This document shows positions 7,241-13,995 of a stretch of DNA of 30,529 bases, piece by piece. The notes under the pieces were generated by a model. The model was not told the origin of the DNA. It ran no database searches and saw only the letters and a program-made list of their open reading frames with translations. Numbering within the stretch: position 1 is the stretch's first letter; each line of letters begins with the position of its first letter. The position numbers and the translations under genes were made by a program. Location of the stretch: the IMG/VR virus record IMGVR_UViG_3300007559_000017, positions 1 through 30,529 of that record; one strand, written 5' to 3'. This stretch comes from a virus.

Positions 7241-7912
7241 TTAGAAAGGGAGGTCACTAGATTCCTCATCATCAGCCACTTTCGGTGCTTCTGCTTTTGC
7301 CTTTTCTACTTTTGAAGCATACTCAGGGGCAGGTGCTCCACCTAACTTAGGAACGATAGTAGTCATAACTAAATTCTCTAACCACTCCATCTGTTTTGTG
7401 TCATCCCACACCAAAGAACCTTTAACTTTAATCTGCTCCATAGGAGGTAAGCCATTAGGGTTCTCCTTAGGGAAAGCAGTCTCAACCTTGTGTCCTTTAG
7501 TCATTCCACCTTGGTACACTACTAGGTAATCCTTGTCCTTCTTGCTAACCTCGTTAAAGATTCTAAAAACCTTTAAGATAACGTCCTTAGAGAAGTCAAT
7601 GTTTGGTAACTTATTTAATAAGCCCATTGTTGTTCCACCCGAGTACGATAGGTGTAAGTAATAGAAGTCGATACCATCACGAATTGTTACTACCCATACC
7701 TTAGGTGCGTAAGGAGAAGGTTCTATGTGTATGTTAACGATTTGACCCGATAATGTGTCAAAGTGTAGTTCCGATACCTCGACACCCATCTTGTTAGTTC
7801 TTACTACTGCACCTGTTGTGCCTGCCTTAACCTTCTGAGTGATTTTACCACCTGTAATGTTAAGGTAGTTCTTGATTGAGCCATTAGGCTCTTCTGTTGT
7901 TGATAATCCCAT
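7241..7912 (-). CDS. Phage single-stranded DNA-binding protein
   Basis: A 223-residue protein with a beta-rich N-terminal domain of about 180 residues, a Pro/Ala/Lys-rich linker (GGAPAPEYASKVEKAKAEAPK) and an acidic tip DDEESSDLPF. An acidic tail ending in a hydrophobic pair is the protein-interaction tip of bacterial and phage SSBs (established knowledge). The neighbours are RusA-like and YqaJ-like nucleases, which fits coating of ssDNA during replication and recombination. The fold of the N-terminal domain is inferred; it does not look like a classical E. coli SSB in sequence. Confidence 0.75.
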   Translation of the reverse strand: MGLSTTEEPNGSIKNYLNITGGKITQKVKAGTTGAVVRTNKMGVEVSELHFDTLSGQIVNIHIEPSPYAPKVWVVTIRDGIDFYYLHLSYSGGTTMGLLNKLPNIDFSKDVILKVFRIFNEVSKKDKDYLVVYQGGMTKGHKVETAFPKENPNGLPPMEQIKVKGSLVWDDTKQMEWLENLVMTTIVPKLGGAPAPEYASKVEKAKAEAPKVADDEESSDLPF

Positions 7913-7933
7913 CTGTTTTTTTTATTTTTATTT

Positions 7934-8260
7934 TTATTTAATTGTTAATATTTCAAAGAGTATGAATTCGCCACCCTTGACAGTCTTCTCCTTCTTTACG
8001 TTTAGCTCTACGATATCTTTATCGTTAAACTCGTACCTTTTCTGAAGGATGTCAATGAATGGCTTTAGCCCATTGTCTATATCTGCTAGAGGCGATGAGA
8101 ATCCAAAGACTATGTTTAATAAGTACGGAGGCACACCAACTTTTATTTTTGGTAATAATAGTATGCACTTCTTCTCGTATAAGAGGTACTCTTTTGTCTT
8201 GAACCTTTTGCCTTGCCAACACTTATTGACACTGAGCGGTTTTATATCTAACTTTTTCAC
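7934..8260 (-). CDS. RusA-like Holliday junction resolvase
   Basis: A 108-residue protein of normal RusA length. It has the N-terminal SVNKCWQGKRFKTKEY segment, the core ADIDNGLKPFIDILQ (Asp60, Asp62, Lys66, Asp70) and the later FNDKDIVELNVKKEK (Asp82, Lys residues). These match the acidic metal-binding residues and essential lysine of RusA, which cuts four-way DNA junctions symmetrically (established knowledge). It lies directly upstream of the SSB and exonuclease genes and overlaps the preceding stop by one base. The role is probably resolution of branched phage DNA before packaging. Confidence 0.85.
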   Translation of the reverse strand: MKKLDIKPLSVNKCWQGKRFKTKEYLLYEKKCILLLPKIKVGVPPYLLNIVFGFSSPLADIDNGLKPFIDILQKRYEFNDKDIVELNVKKEKTVKGGEFILFEILTIK

Positions 8261-8463
8261 TACCGATTGTATTCAATTGGTACTATGTTTATACTATCAA
8301 AGCCTTCACCTTCGTAATCTAATTCAATGTCAATCTTAAAAGCAAAGGATTTTTCTGCTATTCTTGCGTCACACCAATCTCTTAGGCTTCTTACTGTAAT
8401 ATGGTCTCCATATGTATGAGCCATATCAATAATTTTTTCTTGAGGATTTATTACTGTTAGCAT
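8260..8463 (-). CDS. Small hypothetical protein
   Basis: A 67-residue protein with an N-terminal helix including VRSLRDWCDARIAEKSFAF and an alternating C-terminal part (FKIDIELDYEGEGFDSINIV). It is the second gene of the recombination operon and its stop overlaps the RusA-like start. No family is recognised. Confidence 0.65.
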   Translation of the reverse strand: MLTVINPQEKIIDMAHTYGDHITVRSLRDWCDARIAEKSFAFKIDIELDYEGEGFDSINIVPIEYNR

Positions 8464-8468
8464 ACTAA

Positions 8469-8759
8469 TTATAAATTAAACCATAAGTAATCTAGAATGT
8501 ATATAGGATACCCTTCTCCTTTGCTACCTTGGATGTTGTAGTCGAAGTACTCGATTGCTTCCTCCCAAGTCATCTCACTATCCTTAATTAGCTTCTCTAG
8601 CATAAGTTGTGTGGAGTAGACTAGGATAGTGTCACCTGTACTTTCTACACCTACGATACAATCATCAAAGCCATCAGCCTTAATAATTTCTTCCTCGCTA
8701 AACATCTCTAATATGCTTTCAAGGGAAATTGTTGTTGTTGTTTTTTTGTTTTTCTTCAT
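8469..8759 (-). CDS. Hypothetical acidic protein, first gene of the recombination operon
   Basis: A 96-residue protein, starting at ATG 8759; an upstream in-frame ATG at 8807 lies inside the promoter and cannot be used from that transcript. It begins with a Lys/Thr-rich segment (MKKNKKTTTTISLES) and continues with an acidic helical middle (EMFSEEEIIKADGF, then DSEMTWEEAIEYFDYN), ending in YPIYILDYLWFNL. It is first after the 8784-8814 promoter. No family is recognised. Confidence 0.65.
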   Translation of the reverse strand: MKKNKKTTTTISLESILEMFSEEEIIKADGFDDCIVGVESTGDTILVYSTQLMLEKLIKDSEMTWEEAIEYFDYNIQGSKGEGYPIYILDYLWFNL

Positions 8760-8783
8760 GTGTATGTTATTTTTTTGTCTTTG

Positions 8784-8814
8784 CAAAGATAATATTTCAT
8801 ATCGCAATACAAAA
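8784..8814 (-). promoter_or_regulatory. Leftward flavobacterial-type promoter (recombination operon)
   Basis: Read on the minus strand, TTTTG at 8814-8810 is followed by an 18-bp spacer and TATCTTTG at 8791-8784, matching -33 TTG and -7 TAnnTTTG. The start codon lies 24 bases downstream of the -7 box. It faces away from the promoter at 8825-8854, so the two form a compact divergent pair. Confidence 0.75.
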
Positions 8815-8824
8815 TATATTATTC

Positions 8825-8854
8825 TTGTTTTGTGGATTTATTTAAATATATTTG
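8825..8854 (+). promoter_or_regulatory. Rightward flavobacterial-type promoter
   Basis: TTG at 8825-8827, a 19-bp spacer and TATATTTG at 8847-8854 match the Bacteroidota housekeeping promoter. It decides the start of the downstream gene: an ATG at 8832 lies inside the promoter, so translation must begin at 8874. Confidence 0.8.
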
Positions 8855-8873
8855 CAACTATAGTTTATATAAT

Positions 8874-9209
8874 ATGAAAATAAGTAATTTTGAATCTTAT
8901 AGGGAGAACCCTATGAATAGTGATAGTAAGAGCAGTGCCAAGGATAGTATACGAATAAATAAGAGAGCATTTGCAGTTATCAAGGACTTTAGCACATCAT
9001 CTTTTAAAGTTTGGTGTTATATAGCCTCGGTTAAGGAGCATAATAATGATGAGGTTCATATCAGTATAGACGACTGCGCTGAGTTCTGTAATTACAGTTC
9101 CAAGGTAGCTGTGTATAAAGGAATAATTGAATTATTAGAGGCTAACTTTATATTCAGAAAGACTGGGTCTAATTCTCTTTACTTTGTTAACATTGAAAAG
9201 TTGTTCTGA
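8874..9209 (+). CDS. Winged-helix DNA-binding protein (RepL-like)
   Basis: A 111-residue protein starting at ATG 8874, 19 bases after the -7 box. After a Ser/Asp/Lys-rich N-terminus it shows a winged-helix pattern: SSFKVWCYIASVKEHN, then HISIDDCAEFCNYSSKVAVYKGIIELLEANFI and the wing FRKTGSNSLYFVN. The pattern resembles the C-terminal part of plasmid RepL-type initiators and MarR-like helix-turn-helix proteins. It could act as a transcription regulator or replication protein; the sequence does not distinguish them. It is co-oriented with the HNH gene two bases downstream and placed opposite the recombination operon, whose promoter it may control. Confidence 0.65.
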   Translation: MKISNFESYRENPMNSDSKSSAKDSIRINKRAFAVIKDFSTSSFKVWCYIASVKEHNNDEVHISIDDCAEFCNYSSKVAVYKGIIELLEANFIFRKTGSNSLYFVNIEKLF

Positions 9210-9211
9210 AA

Positions 9212-9667
9212 ATGAGCAGTACAATTATACCAAAGAAAAAACTATGCAAGTGTGGATGCGGTAAACTAGGATACATATGGGCTAGAGGCTTCATTAAAGG
9301 ACACGAGAATAAAGGTAGTGCAAAAAGGATAAAGAAGGTAAGCGACAAGCAAAAGAGTCGTATAATAGCAAATAAAAGCTACTATGCTCAAGAGATTGCT
9401 CGACATATGGAAGAGAACAAGGGACAGTGCCCATGTGAGAACTGCGGTGTTGAGATAATTAATCCTAGTGGAAGGAACGTGAGCCATATTATATCAGGCT
9501 CAGCAAATAGTGCCTTGTATCATCATCCCCTGAATAGATTCATCCTATGTCACGACTGCGAGAGGATATGGACTAACGAGGATAAGACAAAACTAAAAAT
9601 CTACCATAGCTCCGAGGAACGTATGATAGATTTAAAGAATTTCTACTACACCACAATGATGGTCTAG
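9212..9667 (+). CDS. HNH / NinG-like zinc-finger nuclease
   Basis: A 151-residue protein with an N-terminal Cys cluster (KLCKCGCGKLGYIWARGFIKGHE), a basic helical linker, and a second module: CPCENCG, SHIISG, an Asn in NRFILCHDCERIW and a Lys/Tyr tail. The order C-x2-C, [SG]H, N, C-x2-C matches HNH-type folds such as phage NinG recombination proteins, with His in SHII as the likely catalytic residue. Such a protein would cut or bind DNA during phage recombination; a mobile HNH nuclease is the alternative. Its stop codon overlaps the convergent neighbour's stop. Confidence 0.65.
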   Translation: MSSTIIPKKKLCKCGCGKLGYIWARGFIKGHENKGSAKRIKKVSDKQKSRIIANKSYYAQEIARHMEENKGQCPCENCGVEIINPSGRNVSHIISGSANSALYHHPLNRFILCHDCERIWTNEDKTKLKIYHSSEERMIDLKNFYYTTMMV

Positions 9668-9831
9668 CTACCACAAGATAAACACTCATCGTCATCCAAT
9701 TCGGGACGTAGTGCAATCTCAGGATTTAGCTTTAGCTTTAGTTGGTATATCTCATCGTGGATTTCACCATCAATGAATAGGTTGCCAACGAGTTTGGTTT
9801 TTAGTTCTGCTATCTGCTCTTGTATTGTCAT
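9664..9831 (-). CDS. Small hypothetical protein, last gene of the long leftward operon
   Basis: ATG at 9831, stop TAG at 9664-9666. The 55-residue product has two helical segments (MTIQEQIAELKTKLV, EIYQLKLKLNPEI) and ends in an acidic/Cys tail (DDDECLSCGS). It follows the DnaA-like gene by seven bases and its stop codon overlaps that of the convergent HNH gene. No family is recognised. Confidence 0.6.
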   Translation of the reverse strand: MTIQEQIAELKTKLVGNLFIDGEIHDEIYQLKLKLNPEIALRPELDDDECLSCGS

Positions 9832-9838
9832 ATTATTA

Positions 9839-10219
9839 TTACCTCCATTTTGTTATTAAGTTATACTTATCTTGGACTTCCATCCAAACTTTATACTTTA
9901 CATCTCTTGAGCCAAGGTCTTCTATATTCTCAATATTCTTACATTGAGCCAATATACTAGTATGGTCGTATGTATGTATAAATAATTCTCCTATAGCTTT
10001 TAAACTTAGCTTAGTATGTTTTCTTACTAGAGCACTAAAGCACTGCCTAGCAAATGTTAAATCATGTTTTCTGCATACTCTATCATATTCCTCAAAACTA
10101 ATCCCTAGCACCATTCTAACAGCATCTTTGGATGCCTCTATAGTTTGCACCTCACTCAACTTAATTCTATTTGGTAAAGGGACGTGCGTATTCCACCACA
10201 TTGCGTAAACTCCTTTCAT
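9839..10219 (-). CDS. DnaA domain IV-like DNA-binding protein
   Basis: A 126-residue protein. Residues about 45-100 read RVCRKHDLTFARQCFSALVR, then KLSLKAIGELF and YDHTSILAQCKNIE. This is the order of DnaA domain IV: the basic R..ARQ helix, the L-S-L..IG..F helix and the [RY]DH[TS]-[ST]-[IV]-L signature that reads the DnaA box in the major groove (established knowledge). No AAA+ ATPase part is present, so it cannot open an origin by itself. It may compete with or recruit host DnaA, or mark a phage origin. It is the second-to-last gene of the long leftward operon. Confidence 0.75.
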   Translation of the reverse strand: MKGVYAMWWNTHVPLPNRIKLSEVQTIEASKDAVRMVLGISFEEYDRVCRKHDLTFARQCFSALVRKHTKLSLKAIGELFIHTYDHTSILAQCKNIENIEDLGSRDVKYKVWMEVQDKYNLITKWR

Positions 10220-10220
10220 A

Positions 10221-10460
10221 CTAGCTTAAATCCTCCTCGTGTTCTGGGTTTATTGGTTTGTAAATGTTCTTGGTCTTCGTGTTTTTCGGTGGCAGTATCG
10301 TGTCTACTATATCCTTTGCCATTGCTATAGCAATCTTTTCTAGGCTCTTGCCACCAAGACCTCCGCTATTGTTTAGTGCGTACAAGCAACTAGGGATGTA
10401 GTAAGTTACTAGATATTCTCTATAACTTTCTTCTGATGCGAAATCATTCTTTGCTTTCAT
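10221..10460 (-). CDS. Small hypothetical protein
   Basis: A 79-residue protein with an N-terminal helix (SEESYREYLVTYYIPSCLYALN), a Gly-rich turn (NSGGLGGKSLEKIAIAMAKDIVDTIL) and a charged tail with KNTKTKNIYKPINPEHEED. It lies just upstream of the DnaA-like gene, with one base between them. No family is recognised. Confidence 0.65.
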   Translation of the reverse strand: MKAKNDFASEESYREYLVTYYIPSCLYALNNSGGLGGKSLEKIAIAMAKDIVDTILPPKNTKTKNIYKPINPEHEEDLS

Positions 10461-10472
10461 TATATTTATTTA

Positions 10473-10649
10473 TTATTTTTTTAATTGATTTGAATAGAAT
10501 GCGTGTAGCTCATCTTTATTAACAACCTCTAAATCATTCTCATTACAGTAATGAACTGCTTTCTGAGGGTCGCTAAACCTAATGCTCTCACCCTTGCTTA
10601 TTGGGAATACATACGATACCGTTCCTTTAGTCACTATCTTAACCTTCAT
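10473..10649 (-). CDS. Small hypothetical protein (58 aa)
   Basis: ATG at 10649 overlaps the stop of the preceding gene (TAATG) and the frame ends with TAA at 10473. The product has strands (KVKIVTKGTVSYVFPI) and a short helix region (SDPQKAVHYCNENDLEVV), ending FYSNQLKK. Overlap with its neighbour and the lack of any other use of the interval support it. Function unknown. Confidence 0.6.
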   Translation of the reverse strand: MKVKIVTKGTVSYVFPISKGESIRFSDPQKAVHYCNENDLEVVNKDELHAFYSNQLKK

Positions 10650-10855
10650 TATTTAAATTCTCCTACACTGTTTTTAGGGCTATCTAATAGCTTAACTTTC
10701 ATTCTATCTGATATGAATAGCACTTGTCTATCTAAAGGGCTTAAATCAACGTAAAAATCTACTGTATGGCTAACCTTTGGCTTAGGATATTCTGCTCTTA
10801 ATATATCACTAGCTACTTTCAACTGTTCTGATGTTGCGAATTTAATCATTCTCAT
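10649..10855 (-). CDS. Small hypothetical protein (68 aa)
   Basis: A 68-residue protein with an N-terminal helix (FATSEQLKVASDILRAEY) and alternating strands (HTVDFYVDLS, RQVLFISDRMKVKLL). Its start lies 14 bases inside the end of the upstream gene and its stop overlaps the downstream start, so it is packed and probably coupled. No family is recognised. Confidence 0.6.
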   Translation of the reverse strand: MRMIKFATSEQLKVASDILRAEYPKPKVSHTVDFYVDLSPLDRQVLFISDRMKVKLLDSPKNSVGEFK

Positions 10856-11009
10856 ATAATTTAATTATTAACTTTTTGACTTGTTTCTTGAATTCTTCGT
10901 GGTGCTTTACTCTAACACTTATTGTCACCCCTTTAACCTCGAACCCGAAGCCCTTGCGCCCCGAGTTCTCTCTCTTACCACCCCAACTACCTTTGTTTTT
11001 TATTTCCAT
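10842..11009 (-). CDS. Small basic DNA-binding-like protein
   Basis: ATG at 11009, TAA at 10842-10844, 55 residues. The motif GSWGGKRENSGRKG, followed by a strand (VTISVRVKHHEEF) and a helix (KKQVKKLIIKLYEN), is a recurrent pattern in very small phage proteins with a ribbon-helix-helix-like layout. It may bind DNA as a dimer. Its start overlaps the stop of the upstream gene and it overlaps the next gene by 14 bases. Confidence 0.6.
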   Translation of the reverse strand: MEIKNKGSWGGKRENSGRKGFGFEVKGVTISVRVKHHEEFKKQVKKLIIKLYEND

Positions 11010-11272
11010 TATAATATTATTTCATTAAAATACTGTGATACTTTGTAGAATACGGTGTCGAACTCTTTTTCAGTAATAATCTCCCACTTACCATGCAAGG
11101 CAATACTTACTGACACCTCGGTAATACTATTATTACCAAACTTTGATTGACACACTTGAATGACCTCACCTTCACTTATTATCTTATAGAAGTAAATATC
11201 ACTATTCTTTACATACATCGGGAGACTCATCTCAACCATTTCCGTTACTGTTTTTCTTATTTCTACTTTCAT
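11009..11272 (-). CDS. Hypothetical protein (87 aa)
   Basis: A beta-rich 87-residue protein (VEIRKTVTEMVEMSLPMYV, IYFYKIISEGEVIQV, then HGKWEIITEKEFDTVFY). It lies upstream of, and overlaps by one base, the small RHH-like gene. No family is recognised. Confidence 0.65.
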   Translation of the reverse strand: MKVEIRKTVTEMVEMSLPMYVKNSDIYFYKIISEGEVIQVCQSKFGNNSITEVSVSIALHGKWEIITEKEFDTVFYKVSQYFNEIIL

Positions 11273-11306
11273 ATTGTTTATTTATTTTTATTTTTATTAT
11301 TTTTTA

Positions 11307-11396
11307 TTATTTATTGAATGCTACTAGGTATATGTAAAAGAATAATATTAATCTACATATCCACATTACTATGTGAAACTTTATCTTGTGTATCAT
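11307..11396 (-). CDS. Single-TM microprotein (29 aa)
   Basis: ATG at 11396 overlaps the TGA of the upstream gene (ATGA), a strong coupling signature, and the frame ends at TAA 11307-11309. After MIHKIKF nearly all residues are hydrophobic (HIVMWICRLILFFYIYLVAF), so the product would be a one-pass inner-membrane peptide. It is one of three or four similar membrane peptides in this operon. Function unknown. Confidence 0.45.
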   Translation of the reverse strand: MIHKIKFHIVMWICRLILFFYIYLVAFNK

Positions 11397-11626
11397 TGTT
11401 GAAGACTAATTAAATTGTCCTCGTACCATCCGTACCACATATTGAAACTATCTTGGATAAAGTCCTTATACACTAGGTATTCTGGGTCATCCTCAGATGG
11501 CTGATACATATTTTCTTCTTCATCTTCTAGAATGTCTCTAAACTCATCGAATACTCTCGCATGAGCAAGTTCACAAGCTACTTCTATTACACTTATGGTT
11601 ATTAATTTATTTGCTGATTCCATCAT
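11393..11626 (-). CDS. Hypothetical acidic protein (77 aa)
   Basis: A 77-residue protein with an N-terminal helix (KLITISVIEVACELAHARVF) and an acidic aromatic part (EDEEENMYQPSEDD, then MWYGWYEDNLI). Both its start and stop form ATGA overlaps with flanking membrane microproteins, so all three are probably translated together. No family is recognised. Confidence 0.65.
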   Translation of the reverse strand: MMESANKLITISVIEVACELAHARVFDEFRDILEDEEENMYQPSEDDPEYLVYKDFIQDSFNMWYGWYEDNLISLQQ

Positions 11627-11712
11627 TTGTTACTATCGTTAATTGTTTTAATTAATGTTCCTACCATAACCGCTAGGATTATGAATAGGCTAAACTCTAT
11701 TATTTCTTCCAC
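11623..11712 (-). CDS. Single-TM microprotein (29 aa, GTG start)
   Basis: GTG at 11712 begins a frame reading EEIIEFSLFIILAVMVGTLI and ending KTINDSNK, with TGA at 11623-11625 inside the ATGA overlap with the downstream gene. One hydrophobic segment with an acidic N-terminal flank and Lys after it predicts an inner-membrane peptide. It fills the gap between two larger genes. The start codon choice is uncertain. Confidence 0.45.
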   Translation of the reverse strand: MEEIIEFSLFIILAVMVGTLIKTINDSNK

Positions 11713-11716
11713 AATA

Positions 11717-11920
11717 CTATTCTATTATATGTATTCTATTTGAGTCAGGAATTTCAGTGACAAACAACTTATTGTCACATCTTCTGAATAGTTCATCATA
11801 ACTAAATTCGTATTCTTTAATCCTCTTGATATCTTCTTCACTCTTAGCATAGAAGAATTGTGTTCCCATGTAGTCTCCATTACAAATATGAACGACTGCG
11901 AATAATTTATTACTTTCCAT
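11717..11920 (-). CDS. Small hypothetical protein (67 aa)
   Basis: A 67-residue protein with a compact alpha/beta pattern (NKLFAVVHICNGDYMGTQFFYA, then EEDIKRIKEYEFSYDEL and LFVTEIPDSNRIHII). It is preceded by an A-rich leader. No family is recognised. Confidence 0.65.
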   Translation of the reverse strand: MESNKLFAVVHICNGDYMGTQFFYAKSEEDIKRIKEYEFSYDELFRRCDNKLFVTEIPDSNRIHIIE

Positions 11921-11956
11921 ATTATTTTTTATCTCTCCTTTTTTTTTATTATTTTA

Positions 11957-12400
11957 TTAAATTGTTGATGGTGTTCTCTGAGCTAGTTTATCGCATTCTT
12001 CTTTAGTTATAAAGCCATACCTACAAAATGAATGCATGATAGAGTAGTTAGTGTGGAATATCATATCCATCCCACATCCACTTATTGTAAAGTAACCATA
12101 GCTATTTTTACTTTCCTTGTACCCTAGGGCTCTGAATAAGCAAGAATAATTCCTTTGATAGTATTCGTTATTGTTATGTGGGGATTTCTCACAGCTAGTA
12201 AACTTAATCTTTCTACTCATGCCACTTGAAGACACCGACCCGATTACGTTAATCATCCTGTTTTCTTTAACTGCTTTAACGTATGCCTCTGCGTCAGATA
12301 TAAAAGTATCTACACTGTAGTAAGGCACGTTGTTTATGTCTTTAACTAAAGAAGTGTCAGACATAATGTTTTCTTTGATTCTTTCAATTTGATTTTCCAT
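11957..12400 (-). CDS. Conserved phage hypothetical protein with GSVSSSGMSRKI motif
   Basis: A 147-residue protein. After a helical N-terminus it has INVIGSVSSSGMSRKIKFTS, then RNYSCLFRALGYKES and the very regular YFTISGCGMDMIFHTNYSI, ending with GFITKEECDKLAQRTPS. I have seen this combination of motifs in phage hypothetical proteins, but know no function. The conserved Cys and His in GCGMDMIFHTN might be catalytic or metal ligands, which is speculative. It lies in the long leftward operon between membrane peptides. Confidence 0.7.
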   Translation of the reverse strand: MENQIERIKENIMSDTSLVKDINNVPYYSVDTFISDAEAYVKAVKENRMINVIGSVSSSGMSRKIKFTSCEKSPHNNNEYYQRNYSCLFRALGYKESKNSYGYFTISGCGMDMIFHTNYSIMHSFCRYGFITKEECDKLAQRTPSTI

Positions 12401-12415
12401 GATTGTTATTTTTTT

Positions 12416-12571
12416 TTAAACTAATTCTTCAATAATTCCTATACCTTCACTTGCTACTAATACTGCGACTGCTATCTCAATATCTACTACCAATAGTATG
12501 TAACCTACTATTCTTATTACTGATTTAAATAGGCTTATTTGTAAGTGCCTCTTTGCGTTTGGATGATTCAT
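12416..12571 (-). CDS. Small membrane protein (51 aa)
   Basis: ATG at 12571 overlaps the preceding TGA (ATGA) and the frame ends with TAA at 12416-12418. A basic N-terminus (MNHPNAKRHLQ) precedes a hydrophobic stretch (VIRIVGYILLVVDIEIAVAVLVA) and an acidic C-terminus, predicting one long or two short membrane helices. Coupling and gap filling support translation. Function unknown. Confidence 0.55.
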   Translation of the reverse strand: MNHPNAKRHLQISLFKSVIRIVGYILLVVDIEIAVAVLVASEGIGIIEELV

Positions 12572-12756
12572 ATTTTTTCCTCCTTTTCTTCTTTTATTAA
12601 ATAAATGTTATTTTCTTCTATCCACTCATCGACTACTCTCTCTGATTCGTCTATGCATGAACCCATTTCTCCTAGTCCAAAGTCCTCATTGGACATCAGT
12701 GTTTCGTATATTTTATATACTAATTTGTCGTAACTTTTTTGCGTTATTGTATCCAT
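12568..12756 (-). CDS. Small acidic hypothetical protein (62 aa)
   Basis: A 62-residue helical, acidic protein (DTITQKSYDKLVYKIYETL, GSCIDESERVVDEWIEENN) with a charged tail EEKEEKI. Its stop overlaps the start of the membrane protein downstream. No family is recognised. Confidence 0.6.
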   Translation of the reverse strand: MDTITQKSYDKLVYKIYETLMSNEDFGLGEMGSCIDESERVVDEWIEENNIYLIKEEKEEKI

Positions 12757-12774
12757 ACTTTCTATTATTTTTTT

Positions 12775-13581
12775 TTATCTTGGTTCTAAATCTTTATTTA
12801 CTTTACTAAATGGCAGTGCTGATATTAACTCACTATACCCTATCTCTACTAGCTCCTCTATAAAGTCAGTAGCTAGTAAGATTGATTTTGCCCTAGCCTC
12901 CTCTGATAATATTTTTAAGTAACCATACTCCAAGTCAATAGAGTCGATATTATCTCTGATTAGCTTGATTTTATCATAACTATTTAGCTCCTCGATATTA
13001 ATGTAGTTTATAGTAGCAAATTCATCGAAACAAACATCGCTAATTATATCGCAATAAAAATCGTGCTCACTTAAATCTTCATTTACTAAGGCAAAGTCTA
13101 GCAAAGCACCTAGCACATGACTATCCTTACCTAAAGCAGTAAAGTTTGACGTGTCCTCAGCCCATTCTACTGCACTATTAAATCTAAAAGATATAAAGCC
13201 ATCCCTAGAGGTGTATCTTTGTTTTAAATAGGTGTCAAAAGCATCGTAATTACTATGTATGTATGAAACAATACCATCTACTATAGGAACAATATTCACA
13301 TCTATAGAATCATTCACAAAATTGTAGTAGTTAGGGGAGATGATAGTCTGATATTTTACCGACTCAACTAATCCTAATTCTATTAACTTGCTCTCTATCT
13401 CAGATGTTATTGCTACTGCTACCTTTTGTCTATAGCCTAGCCAATCTACATCCACCTCATCTGCATCTACCTCATGGTATTCACAAAAACTATCTAACTC
13501 ACTGTCTCCATCCCATATTGTACCATAGAATCCTCTGAATAATGGCAACCATGTATCGATTGCTTTTGCTTGACTATCCAT
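12775..13581 (-). CDS. Large acidic hypothetical phage protein (268 aa)
   Basis: A 268-residue protein very rich in Asp and Glu and poor in Lys/Arg. It begins AIDTWLPLFRGFYGTIWD, continues with the acidic HEVDADEVDVDWLGYRQKV, and includes aromatic segments such as SPNYYNFVNDS. The net negative charge and early-operon location resemble DNA-mimic anti-restriction proteins, but no Ard or Ocr motif is recognised. Its start overlaps the end of the upstream gene by eight bases. Confidence 0.65.
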   Translation of the reverse strand: MDSQAKAIDTWLPLFRGFYGTIWDGDSELDSFCEYHEVDADEVDVDWLGYRQKVAVAITSEIESKLIELGLVESVKYQTIISPNYYNFVNDSIDVNIVPIVDGIVSYIHSNYDAFDTYLKQRYTSRDGFISFRFNSAVEWAEDTSNFTALGKDSHVLGALLDFALVNEDLSEHDFYCDIISDVCFDEFATINYINIEELNSYDKIKLIRDNIDSIDLEYGYLKILSEEARAKSILLATDFIEELVEIGYSELISALPFSKVNKDLEPR

Positions 13582-13969
13582 ATACCACCTCCCCTAAAAC
13601 TATGTACTGAAAAACAACATCACTACTAGTGGCATCTCCATCTTCCTTTAGCTCATTCTCTAGAGCCCATGCATCAGAGCTATTAGCTAGTAACTCTAGC
13701 CTTTCAATTAGTGTGCTTCTAGTGATTACTCCTAGCACTACATCCTCATCCTCGGCATCGTTTATCTCCACCTCTACGTTATGCTCTAGAACTGCCTCTA
13801 AAATGGCTGATGCAATGTAAGGATAATTTGACTTGGGCACTGCTTGTCTAACCTTCTGAACTTGTTCATCGGTTATGTAGTACCAATAGTTACTTCCACC
13901 CTCTAAAGCGGTGGTAAAGATGTTATCTAAAACATCCTTGCTGATTTTTCTTTTGATTGTAATTTCCAT
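13574..13969 (-). CDS. Conserved acidic phage protein with ALEGGSNYWYYI motif
   Basis: A 131-residue protein. The N-terminal part (RKISKDVLDNIFTTALEGG, then NYWYYIT) is a motif that recurs in phage early proteins. The middle is acidic (EVEINDAEDEDVVLGV) and the C-terminal half has helices (LIERLELLANSSDAWALENEL) and a DVVFQYIVLGEVVYG ending. It overlaps the large acidic protein downstream by eight bases, so the two are probably made together. Function unknown. Confidence 0.7.
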   Translation of the reverse strand: MEITIKRKISKDVLDNIFTTALEGGSNYWYYITDEQVQKVRQAVPKSNYPYIASAILEAVLEHNVEVEINDAEDEDVVLGVITRSTLIERLELLANSSDAWALENELKEDGDATSSDVVFQYIVLGEVVYG

Positions 13970-13995
13970 GATTGATTTATCTCCTGTTTTTTAAA

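Noticed and set aside
13629-13820. Ser-rich rightward frame (63 codons)
   Set aside because: It is the antisense of the Asp/Glu/Leu-rich coding region of the 13574-13969 gene.
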